NCBI GenBank assembly: GCA_964236495.1
Contig: CAXSBR010000006.1
Coordinates: forward strand, 98,886-162,885
Source of the DNA: CAXSBR01 sp964236495
Lineage (GTDB): Bacteria; Actinomycetota; Actinomycetes; Mycobacteriales; Jatrophihabitantaceae
Length of the DNA stretch: 64,000 nucleotides
Direction: 5' to 3'
Position numbers and translations under genes: made by a program. This document shows, piece after piece, positions 1 to 9,642 of this stretch. Positions within the stretch are counted from its first letter, which is position 1. Each line of letters starts with the position of its first letter. Under the pieces are notes generated by a model, which did no database searches, was not told the DNA's origin, and saw nothing but the letters and a program-made list of their open reading frames with translations.

Positions 1-293
1 CGGTTGTCGGGGAAGACGTGGGCGAGCACCTTCTCGGCGTGGCTCCACTGCAGCCCGTGATCGGCCAGATTGAGTCCCTTGATGGCCGGCGATCCGGCGC
101 CCAGCGGGTAGAACGCGCTCAACAAGTCGCTCACATAGTCGGGATGAACTTCGCGGCTGGAACGCACCGCGCCGCCGGCGACGTCGGTGGCTTCACAGAC
201 CACGACATCCCAACCGGCGTCGGCCAGCAGGCAGCCCGCGACCAGTCCGTTGTGCCCGGCACCGATGACTACTGCGTCGACCCGTTCGCCCAT
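1..293 (-). CDS. FAD-dependent oxidoreductase of the phytoene-desaturase-like family, truncated by the window edge
   Basis: Only the first 97 codons are present; the gene continues beyond position 1. The N-terminus reads MGERVDAVVIGAGHNGLVAG, a Rossmann dinucleotide-binding motif of the GAGHNGL type typical of FAD-binding amine oxidase/phytoene-dehydrogenase-related proteins. An acidic residue ends the second beta strand (VVVCEATD), followed by a GGAVRSS segment like the GG motif of this superfamily. Many actinobacterial members of this subgroup are annotated only as NAD(P)/FAD-dependent oxidoreductases. The start is ATG at 293 on the minus strand. It is far from the crt cluster in this window, so a carotenoid role is not implied. 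The substrate is unknown. Confidence 0.8.
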   Translation of the reverse strand, partial: MGERVDAVVIGAGHNGLVAGCLLADAGWDVVVCEATDVAGGAVRSSREVHPDYVSDLLSAFYPLGAGSPAIKGLNLADHGLQWSHAEKVLAHVFPDN

Positions 294-323
294 TGACAGA
301 GCATAGAAGCGTGCGCCGCGCGG

Positions 324-374
324 CAACGAATGCAGTGTCGACCACCTATACGGTGGCTAACGCTGCGTTCGTTG
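324..374. repeat. Hairpin repeat element, copy 1
   Basis: An imperfect inverted repeat has 23-nt arms (324-346 and 352-374) and the 5-nt loop tatac. Eighteen of 23 positions pair and two more are wobble pairs. It belongs to the same family as the elements at 48073-48123 and 59265-59317: the arms start CAACGAATGCAG and end CCACC/GGTGG. It lies between the 3' end of the DUF5522 gene and the start of the FAD gene, both leftward, so it could end transcription of the former. Confidence 0.75.
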
Positions 375-386
375 GGCATTCGCGGG

Positions 387-623
387 CTAGTGCAGGTAGG
401 GACAGTGCCGGCAGCCCCGCTCACAGCAGGTGCCGCGCTGGACGTGTGCGGCCGCGGTGAGCACGAACAGGCCGCTGCCCGGATCGAGGTAGCCGGCTTC
501 GTCGGCGTCCAGCGCGCGTCGGTGGGCGGCCAGGATGGCTTGGCGCAGTGGCGTACCGGCGGGCAGCCGGTCGGGATGGGGCGTCGTCAAGGGCCGGCCG
601 GCCAGCTCGTCGCGCTCGTCCAT
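387..623 (-). CDS. DUF5522 family small cysteine-rich protein
   Basis: This 78-residue protein has the pattern I associate with actinobacterial DUF5522 proteins. There is an N-terminal HPDRLPAGTPLR stretch, a central AILAAHRRALDADEAGYLDP, a hydrophobic GLFVLTAAAH strand, and a cysteine-rich tail CCERGCRHCPY with four Cys in a metal-ligand-like CCxxxCxxC arrangement. There is no signal peptide or membrane segment, so it is probably cytosolic and may bind zinc or iron-sulfur. The start is ATG at 623. The function of the family is not known to me. The family assignment is from memory of the sequence pattern, not from a search. Confidence 0.72.
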   Translation of the reverse strand: MDERDELAGRPLTTPHPDRLPAGTPLRQAILAAHRRALDADEAGYLDPGSGLFVLTAAAHVQRGTCCERGCRHCPYLH

Positions 624-774
624 CGTGCTGTCGACGGTAGCGCCCGGCGTCCGCCGCTTGGTCTGAACACAGTCGGCCTATGCGGGCGCGAGCGCAGTCG
701 GCTGCGCCTAAGCCTCAGCACAGCATCGCTGGCTGGACCGGCGTCGAGGTGTCCGTCGCCGTACCGTCGCCTGA

Positions 775-1995
775 GTGAGGGCACCGCGCGCGGTCGACCG
801 ACGGGCCGCTGCGCGGTGGGTCGCCGTCGCAGCCGGTGTCGTCGTCCTCATCCTGCTGCCCACCGCCGTCCGCCTCGTTCCTCGAGCACCTGACTCGGTC
901 TCGGCGGATGCACTGCTGCACCAGATCCAGGGGTCGGGCGGCATCGGCTACTCCGGCTACGCCGAGTCGGTCGGCACGCTCGCGCTGCCGGTCACCAGCG
1001 GCGTGACCAATCTCGCCGACCTGCTGGGCAGCCGGACGTCGATGCGGGTGTGGTGGCGCAGTGCCACCGACTGGCGGGTGGACCAGATCGCGCCGTTCGG
1101 CGAAGTAGACACGCACCGCGACGCCACCGGCACGGTGAGCTGGGACTACGAGCGCAACCGCGTCCAGCGCACCGACGACCTAGACGACATCGACGCCCGA
1201 GCGGTGCGGATCCCGGTTGCCGGCGACCTACTGCCGCCCGAGCTGGGTCGCCGACTGCTCAGCCAGGCCGGCGAGCAGGAGGTGACCCGATTGGCAGTGC
1301 GCCGGATCGCCGGCGTCGACGCACCGGGGGTGCGACTGAGCACGCCCGCGCAGTCCAGCATCGACCACGTCGACGTCTACGCCGCTCCGAACACCGGGCT
1401 TCCGCTGGCGGTCGAGGTGTACGGCCGCGACGATCCGCACCGATCCACCGTCTCCACCTCCTTCCTGGACCTGACGGTGGCCATGCCGGCCGCCGCCACA
1501 ACGGCCTTCCAGCCGCCGCCGGGTGCAGCGGAGTCCGACGGCCTGCGCTTCGATCCGCTGTCGGCGGCGCAACGATTCGGCTTCGCCCGGGCGCCAGACA
1601 CCCTGGCCGGGCTGACCCGCAACACCCTGGGCCACAATGCTGCGGGCGGCAACGATCTTGGTAGCGCCGATCTTGGTGGTGACGACGCGGTGGGCGTCTA
1701 CGGACATGGCGTCACCGAGCTGGTTGCCGTGCCGCTCGGGCGCCGCACGACGGGGCAGTTCAGCGACCAGCTGACGACGGCGGGCTCCTCCGTCACTCCG
1801 GCCTGCTCGGACAAGGTGGTCTGCGGCGGACGTCGCGGCACCCGGCAGGAGGCGTCGGTCGGTCCGTTGTCCGTGCTGCTGCTCCGCCTGCCGCCCGACC
1901 AGGACGGCGACAGCCGGGGTTGGGCGCTCACCGGCACGGTTCTGCCGGCCACCTTGCGCACCGCAGCCGATGCCCTCCTAGCGGCTGCGGCATGA
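775..1995 (+). CDS. Membrane-anchored LolA/sigma-E-regulator-like protein
   Basis: A 406-residue protein starting with GTG. Residues 14-33 form one hydrophobic anchor (WVAVAAGVVVLILLPTAV), followed by an extracytoplasmic domain. The domain resembles the LolA/RseB-like fold of actinobacterial proteins that precede ABC exporters: SADALLHQIQGSGGIGYSGYAES, then a stretch describing a test molecule (RVWWRSATDWRVDQI, WDYERNRV) and a second half rich in Gly, Asp and Pro. Its stop overlaps the start of the ABC ATPase by 4 nt (ATGA), so the three genes from here form one operon. The likely role is as an accessory lipid- or substrate-binding partner of the exporter. The exact function is unknown. Confidence 0.7.
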   Translation: MRAPRAVDRRAAARWVAVAAGVVVLILLPTAVRLVPRAPDSVSADALLHQIQGSGGIGYSGYAESVGTLALPVTSGVTNLADLLGSRTSMRVWWRSATDWRVDQIAPFGEVDTHRDATGTVSWDYERNRVQRTDDLDDIDARAVRIPVAGDLLPPELGRRLLSQAGEQEVTRLAVRRIAGVDAPGVRLSTPAQSSIDHVDVYAAPNTGLPLAVEVYGRDDPHRSTVSTSFLDLTVAMPAAATTAFQPPPGAAESDGLRFDPLSAAQRFGFARAPDTLAGLTRNTLGHNAAGGNDLGSADLGGDDAVGVYGHGVTELVAVPLGRRTTGQFSDQLTTAGSSVTPACSDKVVCGGRRGTRQEASVGPLSVLLLRLPPDQDGDSRGWALTGTVLPATLRTAADALLAAAA

Positions 1996-3056
1996 TCCGC
2001 ACCTCCGCCCTGGTCAAGCGCTACGGTTCGCTGCACGCCGTCGACGGCATCGACCTCGACGTGCGCGCCGGTGACATCTACGGATTCCTGGGCGCGAACG
2101 GCTCGGGCAAGACGACGACGGTGCGGATGTTGCTGGGCCTGGTGCTGGCAACGTCGGGCTCGATCGAGCTGCTCGACGAGCCGATGCCGCGCTCAGCACG
2201 CACGGTCCTGCCGCAGGTGGGTGCGTTGATCGAGGGCCCGGCGGCGTACGGGCACCTTTCCGGGCGGGTCAATCTGGAGCTGCTCGACGCTTCGGGCGCC
2301 CGGGCACCTCGACGGGGCCGCGCCGCGCGCATCGACGCGGTACTGGAGCAGGTCGGGCTGGCCGACGTCGGGCGCCGACCGGTGAAGGCGTATTCGCTCG
2401 GCATGCGGCAGCGCCTGGGCCTAGCGGCGGCGCTGCTGCGCCAACCGCGGTTGATGATCCTCGACGAGCCGACCAACGGCCTGGATCCCCAGGGCATCCA
2501 CGAGATCCGCGAGCTGCTGCTGACGTTGAACAGAGCTGGCACGACGATCTTCCTGTCCAGCCATCTGCTGGCCGAGGTGGAGCACCTGTGCACCCGCGTC
2601 GGCGTGTTGGCCTCGGGCCGGCTGGTGGTGCAGGACGAGATGGCCGCGCTGCGGGCGCCGACGGGAAACACCGTCGTGCACACCGTCGACTTGCAGACGG
2701 CGCGGCGGTTGCTGGGCTCACGGGTGGCGGCCGTCGACGGCACGCGATTGGTCGTACGCGCGGCCGATCCGGCTGCGCTCAACGCCGAGCTGGTCGCCGC
2801 GGGTATCGCGGTGAGCGAGCTTGCGGCGCAGCGCGGAACGCTGGAGGAGGTGGTACTGGCCGCCACCGAGCCAGGCACCGTCGGCGGCGTCGAAGCGGGA
2901 TCGAATGTGGGCGCGGGTGCCGATGCCAGCGGGGGCAGTGGTGCGGTTGTCGGTGCTGCACCGCAGGCGGCGCAGGCAGCGCAGGCAGCGCAGGCAGCAG
3001 GTATGCCGGGCACCGATTCCTCGGCGCCGCCGCCCGTGTGGGAGCGGATCGCGTGA
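1992..3056 (+). CDS. ABC-2 type exporter ATP-binding protein
   Basis: A 354-residue ABC ATPase. Walker A is GANGSGKT (about residues 34-41), the signature region is SLGMRQRLGLA, and Walker B is LMILDEPTNGLDP followed by an H-loop in FLSSHLL. This is the CcmA/BcrA-type arrangement of multidrug, lipid or antibiotic exporters. I chose ATG at 1992 because it overlaps the upstream stop (ATGA) and begins MIRTSALVKRYG, the usual first strand. A longer in-frame extension from 1920 lies inside the upstream gene. The C-terminal 60 residues are a Gly/Ala-rich tail including a QAA repeat from a 9-bp tandem array. The stop overlaps the permease start (GTGA). Confidence 0.92.
   Translation: MIRTSALVKRYGSLHAVDGIDLDVRAGDIYGFLGANGSGKTTTVRMLLGLVLATSGSIELLDEPMPRSARTVLPQVGALIEGPAAYGHLSGRVNLELLDASGARAPRRGRAARIDAVLEQVGLADVGRRPVKAYSLGMRQRLGLAAALLRQPRLMILDEPTNGLDPQGIHEIRELLLTLNRAGTTIFLSSHLLAEVEHLCTRVGVLASGRLVVQDEMAALRAPTGNTVVHTVDLQTARRLLGSRVAAVDGTRLVVRAADPAALNAELVAAGIAVSELAAQRGTLEEVVLAATEPGTVGGVEAGSNVGAGADASGGSGAVVGAAPQAAQAAQAAQAAGMPGTDSSAPPPVWERIA
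2962..2997 (+). repeat. 9-bp tandem repeat, four copies, in frame
   Basis: The unit is cgcaggcag (first copy cgcaggcgg), repeated four times, encoding a QAA-type repeat near the C-terminus of the ABC ATPase. The 9-bp period keeps the reading frame whatever the copy number. Confidence 0.9.
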
Positions 3057-3862
3057 TCGCCGTCGAGCTGCGCAAGCTGTTCCGCCGGCCGCGCACGTGG
3101 GCGGCCCTGGTGCTGCTGGTCGCGCTGCCCGTCGTCGTCGCGGTCCTGATCGACGTCACCAAGCTGGCGCCCCGGCCCGGCCAGGGCCCTGCGTTCCTGT
3201 CAGCAGTTCTCGACAACGGTTCGCTGTTCGGCGTCGCGGCGCTGGCGATCGTGCTGCCGCTGTTCCTACCGATCTCGGTCGCCGTCATCGCAGGGGAGTC
3301 GATCGCCGGCGAGGCCCAGGGCGGCACGCTGCGGTACCTGCTGGCCCGACCGGTCGGCCGCACGAAGCTGCTGGTCGCCAAGCTTTTCGCGGTGTTCGCC
3401 TTCGTCGCGGTGGCTGTCGTGGTGGTTGCGGGCTCGGGATTCGTCCTGGGACGCGTGCTGTTCGGCGTCTCCGCGATTCCCGCCTCGACGTTCTCGGGCA
3501 CGACGCTGACCTCCACGCAGATCCTGGTGCGCTCGGCGTTGGCGATCGGCTACGTCATCGTGTCGATGCTGGGAATCGCTGCCATGGCGCTGGCGCTGTC
3601 GACGGCGACGGACTCGCCGCTGTCGGCCACACTCGGTGCGCTGGCGCTGCTGATCGGGTCGTCGCTGCTGTTGACCCTCGACGCCGCCAACGGGGTCAAG
3701 CCCTACCTGCCCACTAGGTATTGGCTGTCGTTCGTCGACCTGTTCCGCGATCCGATTTTGTGGCGCAACGTCGAGCGGGGGTTGCTGTTGCAGCTGGTCT
3801 ACGTCGCGGTGTTGCTGGCAATTGCCTGGGCGAATTTCACCAGTAAGGACATCACGAGCTGA
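3053..3862 (+). CDS. ABC-2 type exporter permease
   Basis: A 269-residue membrane protein with GTG start at 3053, overlapping the ATPase stop by 4 nt. It begins VIAVELRKLFRRPRTW, the usual cytoplasmic lead-in of ABC-2 permeases. It has about six hydrophobic segments (near residues 20-38, 62-84, 116-140, 164-185, 192-212 and 240-262). The motif GTLRYLLARPVGRTKLLVAK matches the conserved loop after the second helix in ABC-2 permeases (for example NatB/BcrB-like). With the ATPase and the LolA-like protein it would form a small exporter; the cargo is unknown. Its 3' end overlaps the convergent lipase-like gene by 11 nt. Confidence 0.88.
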   Translation: MIAVELRKLFRRPRTWAALVLLVALPVVVAVLIDVTKLAPRPGQGPAFLSAVLDNGSLFGVAALAIVLPLFLPISVAVIAGESIAGEAQGGTLRYLLARPVGRTKLLVAKLFAVFAFVAVAVVVVAGSGFVLGRVLFGVSAIPASTFSGTTLTSTQILVRSALAIGYVIVSMLGIAAMALALSTATDSPLSATLGALALLIGSSLLLTLDAANGVKPYLPTRYWLSFVDLFRDPILWRNVERGLLLQLVYVAVLLAIAWANFTSKDITS

Positions 3863-4853
3863 GCTGGGCGCAGTTCCCGGTGCTGAACTGTCGGGTGGTT
3901 GCCCCGTCGAGCTCGGCAACGACGATCGCGGTGACGAGGCGATCGCGAGGAAGGTCGGCGTGGGCAGCGGTGGAGGTCGGGCAGATCGACTGCACTGACA
4001 TCCCCAAAGAACCCTGGAGCCGGGCCGAGGCGGGCGGAACGACGGTCTCATCAGCATCGCTCCACAACGACACGAACGTCGGTCCGCGCGGGGTCTCACC
4101 GCCGCGATTGAGCTGGGTGAGCAGGTCGCTGTCGGGTATCAGCTGCTGACAGGCCAGCGGGCAGAGGCCGGGCAGTGCGGCACCGGCGGCGGCGAGTTCG
4201 GTGCCGTGCTGGGGGGAGCCGAGGGTGACGACGCGCCGAATCTTGTCGGCACCGCCGTCGTCGCGGACGTAGAGCCTGGCCACCACTCCGCCGGCGGAGT
4301 AGCCGACCAGGTCCACCGACGAGCGGCCGGTTCGTTGCAGTGCCGTGTCGACGGCCTTTCCCAGTGACTGGGCCTGGATGCGCAGGTCGCCGGTGCCGTC
4401 GCCGGGCAGGGCGACGACCTGTGCGTCGCGTCCGTGTCGACGTAGCGTCGTGGCCAGCGCCGTCAGATCGCCTGTCGAGCCGCCGTAGCCCGGCACCAGG
4501 AGCACCGGTCCCGGCTTCGCCTGCGTAGATGCAGTCCCAGTCCCACTCCCGGAGCGTGCCGTGGTGGCGGCGTCGGTTGCCGAGCTCGCCTGCGAATCCC
4601 CTGCGCCAACCCCCGGGATCGCGTGAGTGGCTGAGCTGGGTGCCGTCGCGTTGCCGGCGGTTCCGGCAGCGCCCGCGACGTCGGCCGTACCTGCGTTGCG
4701 ACCCGACGCGGCGGAGTGCCGACCGCGGGCGACCGCGATTCCCGCGACGCCCGCGACGAGCACGGCGAGCGTCAGTACCCCAGCGAGCAGCAGCGCCATC
4801 CGGCGTCGGGCCGGCGACAGCGAGGACAGCATGCTCTGCATCGTCCTCGGCAA
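3852..4853 (-). CDS. Secreted or membrane-anchored alpha/beta hydrolase (lipase-like)
   Basis: A 333-residue protein. Residues 18-42 are a hydrophobic anchor or signal segment (RMALLLAGVLTLAVLVAGVAGIAVA), followed by a low-complexity Ala/Gly/Ser/Thr linker to about residue 110. The catalytic domain then has an oxyanion-type motif PVLLVPGYGGS and a nucleophile elbow GYSAGG in VDLVGYSAGGVVARLYV. This matches the class 2 lipase / PGAP1-like esterase group. Downstream, RRVVTLGSPQHGTELA is the other typical motif. It probably cleaves lipid or polyester esters outside the membrane. It is a single gene, converging with the ABC permease. Confidence 0.85.
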   Translation of the reverse strand: MPRTMQSMLSSLSPARRRMALLLAGVLTLAVLVAGVAGIAVARGRHSAASGRNAGTADVAGAAGTAGNATAPSSATHAIPGVGAGDSQASSATDAATTARSGSGTGTASTQAKPGPVLLVPGYGGSTGDLTALATTLRRHGRDAQVVALPGDGTGDLRIQAQSLGKAVDTALQRTGRSSVDLVGYSAGGVVARLYVRDDGGADKIRRVVTLGSPQHGTELAAAGAALPGLCPLACQQLIPDSDLLTQLNRGGETPRGPTFVSLWSDADETVVPPASARLQGSLGMSVQSICPTSTAAHADLPRDRLVTAIVVAELDGATTRQFSTGNCAQLSS

Positions 4854-4898
4854 AGATGTGCGGGCGCTGGATGCGCGATCACCTGATCGCCGACTCGA

Positions 4899-4965
4899 TG
4901 ACTACCGAACTACCGACCACCCACCACCGACTACCGACCACCGACTACCGACCACCGACCACTCA
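4899..4965 (+). repeat. 14-bp tandem repeat between leftward genes
   Basis: Two exact copies of ccaccgactaccga (4924-4937, 4938-4951) are followed by a partial third and preceded by degenerate copies. It fills much of the 157-nt gap between the lipase-like start and the deoR-like stop. No terminator stem was seen. Confidence 0.8.
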
Positions 4966-5010
4966 TCGAAGCGGTCCAGGTCCGTTTCCCTCCTGCCGGG
5001 GTCAGCCGGA

Positions 5011-5889
5011 TCACGGTTCGGCGGCGACCTCGATCGCTACGCCGATGTGATCCAGCGCCTCCAGGTCCTGCGCGGCGATGCCGGCGTCGGTGATCACGAG
5101 ATCCAGATCGGCCAGCTCCGCATGTCGCCACAAGCGCTCGCGGCCGAACTTCGAGGAATCGACCAGCAGAATTCGCTTGTGCGCGGCCCGCAGCATCCGG
5201 TTTTTCACCGTCGCCTCTTGCTCATCTGCAGTGGTCAACCCACGTTCGAAGGACAGCGCGCCGGTGCTCAGAAAGGCGACGTCGACGTTCAATGCCGACA
5301 GCGCTTCCAGCGGCACCTCGCCGACACCGGTCATACCAGGGCGACGCACAAGTCCGCCCAGACAGTGCACCGTGATCTGCGCGCGCTGGGCAACGGCCAG
5401 CGCCAAGGGAAGCGATGTCGTGGCCACCGTCAACGGCTTGTTCGGCAGTCGGGCCGCGACCCGCGCCGTCGTTGAACCGGCGTCGAGCAGGACGGATCCA
5501 CCGGCTGGCACGTACGCCATCGCCGCATTGGCGATCCCGGCCTTCTCGCGCGCGAACGCGGTGCGCTTGTCGGCGGGTGATTGGCCGGCGAGGTCAGCTG
5601 TATCTCCAGCCGGTTCCGTACGGGCGATGGCGCCGCCGTGCACTCGTTGCAGCAGCCCGCGCCGCTGCAGTGCAGCGAGGTCCTTACGGATGCTCTCGGT
5701 ACTCACCCCCAGCTCGTCGGCCAGTCGAGCAGCCTCCACCCGTCCGGTGCGAGCAAGTTCCTCGACAATTTTCTGCTGGCGGAGCGCTGCGAACAGAACT
5801 CGGCTTGCCTGCGCCTCCAGATCGGTGAACGGCGCAGGCGCGGGCGCTCGCGAGCGGACCGCAGGCATGGGTGTCAATGTCGGCTGCAT
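5011..5889 (-). CDS. DeoR/GlpR-family transcriptional regulator
   Basis: A 292-residue protein. The N-terminal winged HTH (about residues 35-90) contains RQQKIVEELARTGRVEAARLADELGV, STESIRKDLAALQRRGLLQRVHGGA, the DeoR signature. The C-terminal DeoRC sugar-phosphate-sensing domain contains GSVLLDAGSTTARVAARLP and the TTADEQEATVKNRML motif typical of GlpR-like repressors. It starts 6 nt after the dehydrogenase stop and is the last gene of a leftward polyol operon, so it most likely represses that operon in response to a sugar phosphate intermediate. Candidate operator sites are the direct repeats at 9510-9548. The first 20 residues are poorly conserved-looking and the start could lie a little downstream. 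Confidence 0.93.
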   Translation of the reverse strand: MQPTLTPMPAVRSRAPAPAPFTDLEAQASRVLFAALRQQKIVEELARTGRVEAARLADELGVSTESIRKDLAALQRRGLLQRVHGGAIARTEPAGDTADLAGQSPADKRTAFAREKAGIANAAMAYVPAGGSVLLDAGSTTARVAARLPNKPLTVATTSLPLALAVAQRAQITVHCLGGLVRRPGMTGVGEVPLEALSALNVDVAFLSTGALSFERGLTTADEQEATVKNRMLRAAHKRILLVDSSKFGRERLWRHAELADLDLVITDAGIAAQDLEALDHIGVAIEVAAEP

Positions 5890-5895
5890 TGCGGC

Positions 5896-6924
5896 TCAGG
5901 CCGTGACGACGACTTTGACCTGCTCCCCGGCCGTCGACAGGTCGAAGGCATCCGCGACCTGCTCCAGGCCGAACGAGGCGGTGACGAAGTCCTCGGCGCG
6001 CACCGTTCCCGCTGCTATCAGTTCGATCGACTCGGCGTAGTCCTCGGGCAAGTAGGTGGCACTGCCCTGGATCCGCACCTGCCGATCCTGAACGATCGGC
6101 AGAGGCACGGTGACCGGCGCGGACGGCACCCCGACGATCACGACGGTGCCGGCTCTGAGCGCCATTGCGATCGCCTGATCGACGGTCGGCTGGATCGCGA
6201 CGCAGTCGAACACCACGTCGGCGCTCTCACCCAGCTCCGACCGAACCTGCTCGACAACGTCGTCGGCGGAGCTGTCCAGAGCGACGTCGGCACCCAGTCG
6301 CACCGCCCGCTCGCGCTTGGAGGCCAGCACGTCGGTGACGACGATCCGGCGCGCTCCCTTGGCTCGCACCACGCTCAGCACCAACAGGCCGATAGTGCCC
6401 GCGCCGAGAATGGCGACCGTCTTGCCGCACAGGTCGCCGGCCAAGCGCACCGCGTGCACGGGTGTAGACAGCGGTTCCACCAGGATGGCCTGTTCTTCGG
6501 AGAAGTCGGCCGGAATCTTGTGCAGCCGGTTCGCCGGCACGGTGAAGTAGTCGGCCATTCCGCCCTGGTCGTAGCCGCAGCCGAAGAACTGCAGGTTCTC
6601 GCACAGATTCTGTCGGCCGGTGGTGCACATCTTGCACTCCCAGCAGGGCAGGGTCGGTTCGACGGTCACCCGGTCGCCCACCTCCACGGTGCTGACCTGC
6701 GTGCCGAGAGCGCGTACCACGCCGACAACCTCATGCCCGGGGTGGTAGGGCAGCGGAATGAACGGGTGCCGGCCGTGCACGGCGTGCGTGTCCGAGCCGC
6801 AGACACCGGTGATGGTCATCTGCACCAATGCCTCGCCGGGCTCTGGCTGGGGAACCGGCGCCTCGCCGACGGTCACGCTTTCCAGGTTCACCGTGACCTG
6901 ACGCATCGTGGTGGCTGTGGTCAT
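5896..6924 (-). CDS. Zinc-dependent polyol/alcohol dehydrogenase (MDR family)
   Basis: A 342-residue medium-chain dehydrogenase. Catalytic zinc ligands appear as C42 (GVCGSDTHAVHG) and H64-E65 (PGHEVVG). The structural zinc has four Cys in CWECKMCTTGRQNLC (C94, C97, C100, C108). The NAD-binding motif is VAILGAGTIGLL. It most resembles sorbitol, threonine or galactitol dehydrogenases, which oxidise a polyol to a ketose. I chose ATG at 6924 because AAGGAG lies just upstream; a longer frame to 7068 adds 48 low-complexity residues (TDSTSTDSRP) and lacks a ribosome site. It is the third gene of the operon with FGGY and PfkB kinases. The substrate polyol cannot be told from sequence. Confidence 0.9.
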   Translation of the reverse strand: MTTATTMRQVTVNLESVTVGEAPVPQPEPGEALVQMTITGVCGSDTHAVHGRHPFIPLPYHPGHEVVGVVRALGTQVSTVEVGDRVTVEPTLPCWECKMCTTGRQNLCENLQFFGCGYDQGGMADYFTVPANRLHKIPADFSEEQAILVEPLSTPVHAVRLAGDLCGKTVAILGAGTIGLLVLSVVRAKGARRIVVTDVLASKRERAVRLGADVALDSSADDVVEQVRSELGESADVVFDCVAIQPTVDQAIAMALRAGTVVIVGVPSAPVTVPLPIVQDRQVRIQGSATYLPEDYAESIELIAAGTVRAEDFVTASFGLEQVADAFDLSTAGEQVKVVVTA

Positions 6925-7070
6925 GTTCGACTCCTTGCTGTTGGGATCTGCTGTCTGGATCTGCTGTCTGGATCGGCGGCTGTAGGCGTTGCTGGTGCTG
7001 TCCGCGTCGGTTGTGATGTCTGCGTTGGGGCGGCTGTCCGTGCTGGTGCTGTCCGTGTTGGCTGTCATGT

Positions 7071-8086
<1,016 letters not shown>

Positions 8087-8090
<4 letters not shown>

Positions 8091-9433
8091 GACGTCCCGA
8101 CCTCTTGCCCGGCCGCAAACAGCTCATCGGGACCGAGCACGCCGGTGGCTCGAGCGGCGAGCACGGCAGCGCCGCGGGTGCCTGCCTCCTCGACTCTGGA
8201 CCGACGTACCGGTCCGAGCGCAACGCGCTTGGTCTGCATGAACAGTGAGCTGTTCGTCCATCCGCCGGCGGCGACAACTTCGCGAACGGGGCCGACGATG
8301 TCGTCCATCGCCTGATGCAGGCGAGCGGCATCGTCGGTGGCCGCTTGCACGGTGGCGCGCCACACCTGCGCTGGAGTGGTGTCGTCATCGATTGCGCTGA
8401 TGGTGAGCGCGGAGGTACCTAGTCCCGCCACCTCCACTCTGCTGGCCGGCGCGGCAGCGCCCGCCTCGTCCAGCTGCGCGAGGTCGTTGCGATCGATGCC
8501 CAGTACGCCGAGCGTTCGTTGCATCGCCAGGCCACCCTCGGTACCGCCCAGCAGGGACCAGCAGCCCGGCTGGATGGAGGCGTCAGTGGTGATACCCCGC
8601 TGCGCAAGCGCCAGCCGCTGGCGCTGCGACGGTGCGGTGGCAACGGTGCGCACCAGCGCCTCAGCCGTGCCGCAGGAGTCGAACTCGACCGCGTCGCCCG
8701 CCGCGCCGGCACCGACGGCGGCCGCCTGATGGTCGTGGCCGGCCAGGGTGAGTACAGCGCCTGCCAGGTGTCTGTGCCCGGCGCTGCCCTGGGCGCTGAT
8801 CCGTCCGACCGGTGTGCCGGCAGCCACCAGCGGCGGCATGAACTGCTCATTGATTCCCGCGAAGTCAAGCCCTGGCATCCACCACGTCAGAGTGCCTACG
8901 TCGAGCATGCCGGTTCGACAGGCCAGGGACAGCTCGGTGACCTCCTCGCCGCCCAGACCCCGCACGATCCACTCCGCGACGTTGAACCGCCGCCGAGCCG
9001 TCGACGTCAATTCATGATGGCGCTGCAACCACCGCAGTTTGGTCAGCGACCACTGGCCGCGTAACGGCTTTCCGGTGCGCGCGCCGAACTCGTCAGCTCC
9101 GATCTGTTCTGCAAGCTCGCCCACCTCTGCGGCGTCCCGCGCGTCGTGCCAAGCAATCACCGGCGCGACCGGCTCTCCGGCCGCGTCGACCAGAATTCCC
9201 GACTCCGCCATGCTGGTGATGCCCACCGCGGTGATCGGCTCGTCCGCGGCGTCGGCGGCGCCGCTGAGTGCCTGCCGCGATGCTATGAACAACGCGTCGG
9301 CGTCCATCTCCACGCCCAGGGCGGTGGTGGTCCACGGCGTGCTTGCCCGTCCGGCCCCCAGGGCAACTCCGCCGGCGGAGTAAGCCACTGCCTTGGCCGA
9401 CGTCGTACCGATGTCAAGGCCGATGACCGCCAT
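8087..9433 (-). CDS. FGGY-family carbohydrate kinase
   Basis: A 448-residue kinase. The first ATP-binding motif is MAVIGLDIGTTSAKAV, and a second FGGY-C motif with glycine-rich REVVAAGGWTNSS lies near residue 380. The acceptor-domain acidic residue is in PVIAWHDARD. The family phosphorylates ketoses, gluconate, xylulose or glycerol. I chose ATG at 9433 because GGAAGGAGG lies 8 nt upstream; an extension to 9535 has no such site. It is the first gene of the leftward operon. With the downstream PfkB kinase and dehydrogenase it suggests polyol to ketose to ketose phosphate to bisphosphate. The specificity is not readable from the sequence. Confidence 0.9.
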
Positions 9434-9509
9434 GCAGTGCCTCCTTCCGAGTCGTCGCCGGTATCGCCGGCGGGTGGACGTTGCGGCCACTGGAGCTCGC
9501 ATTGCCAAC

Positions 9510-9548
9510 TTGCGCTTTGATGGGTATCGTTGCACTTCGTTGGGATCG
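9510..9548. promoter_or_regulatory. Adjacent direct repeats, candidate DeoR-family operator in the divergent promoter region
   Basis: TTGCGCTTTGATGGGTATCG (9510-9529) is followed at once by TTGCACTTCGTTGGGATCG (9530-9548). They match at 16 of the 19 shared positions, with one extra base in the first copy. The pair sits between the divergent FGGY kinase and aldolase genes, where a repressor could control both directions. Assignment to the DeoR protein is inference. Confidence 0.5.
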
Positions 9549-9588
9549 ACGCAAGCCGGTCACTACAAACCCTGTCGCCCGCCCGACC

Positions 9589-9633
9589 ATGAACCGAACG
9601 GGCATGAACCGAACGGGCACGAACCGAACGGAG
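9589..9633 (+). repeat. 15-bp tandem repeat upstream of the aldolase
   Basis: The unit atgaaccgaacgggc occurs at 9589-9603 and 9604-9618, with a diverged third copy at 9619-9633 whose end supplies part of the aldolase ribosome site. The copies carry ATG codons in frame with the aldolase, so a longer N-terminus (MNRTGMNRTG) is possible. Confidence 0.85.
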
Positions 9634-9642
9634 GACGATGTC

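Noticed and set aside
5896..7068. A 390-residue dehydrogenase start at 7068
   Set aside because: The extension is low complexity and lacks a ribosome site, while AAGGAG stands before ATG 6924.
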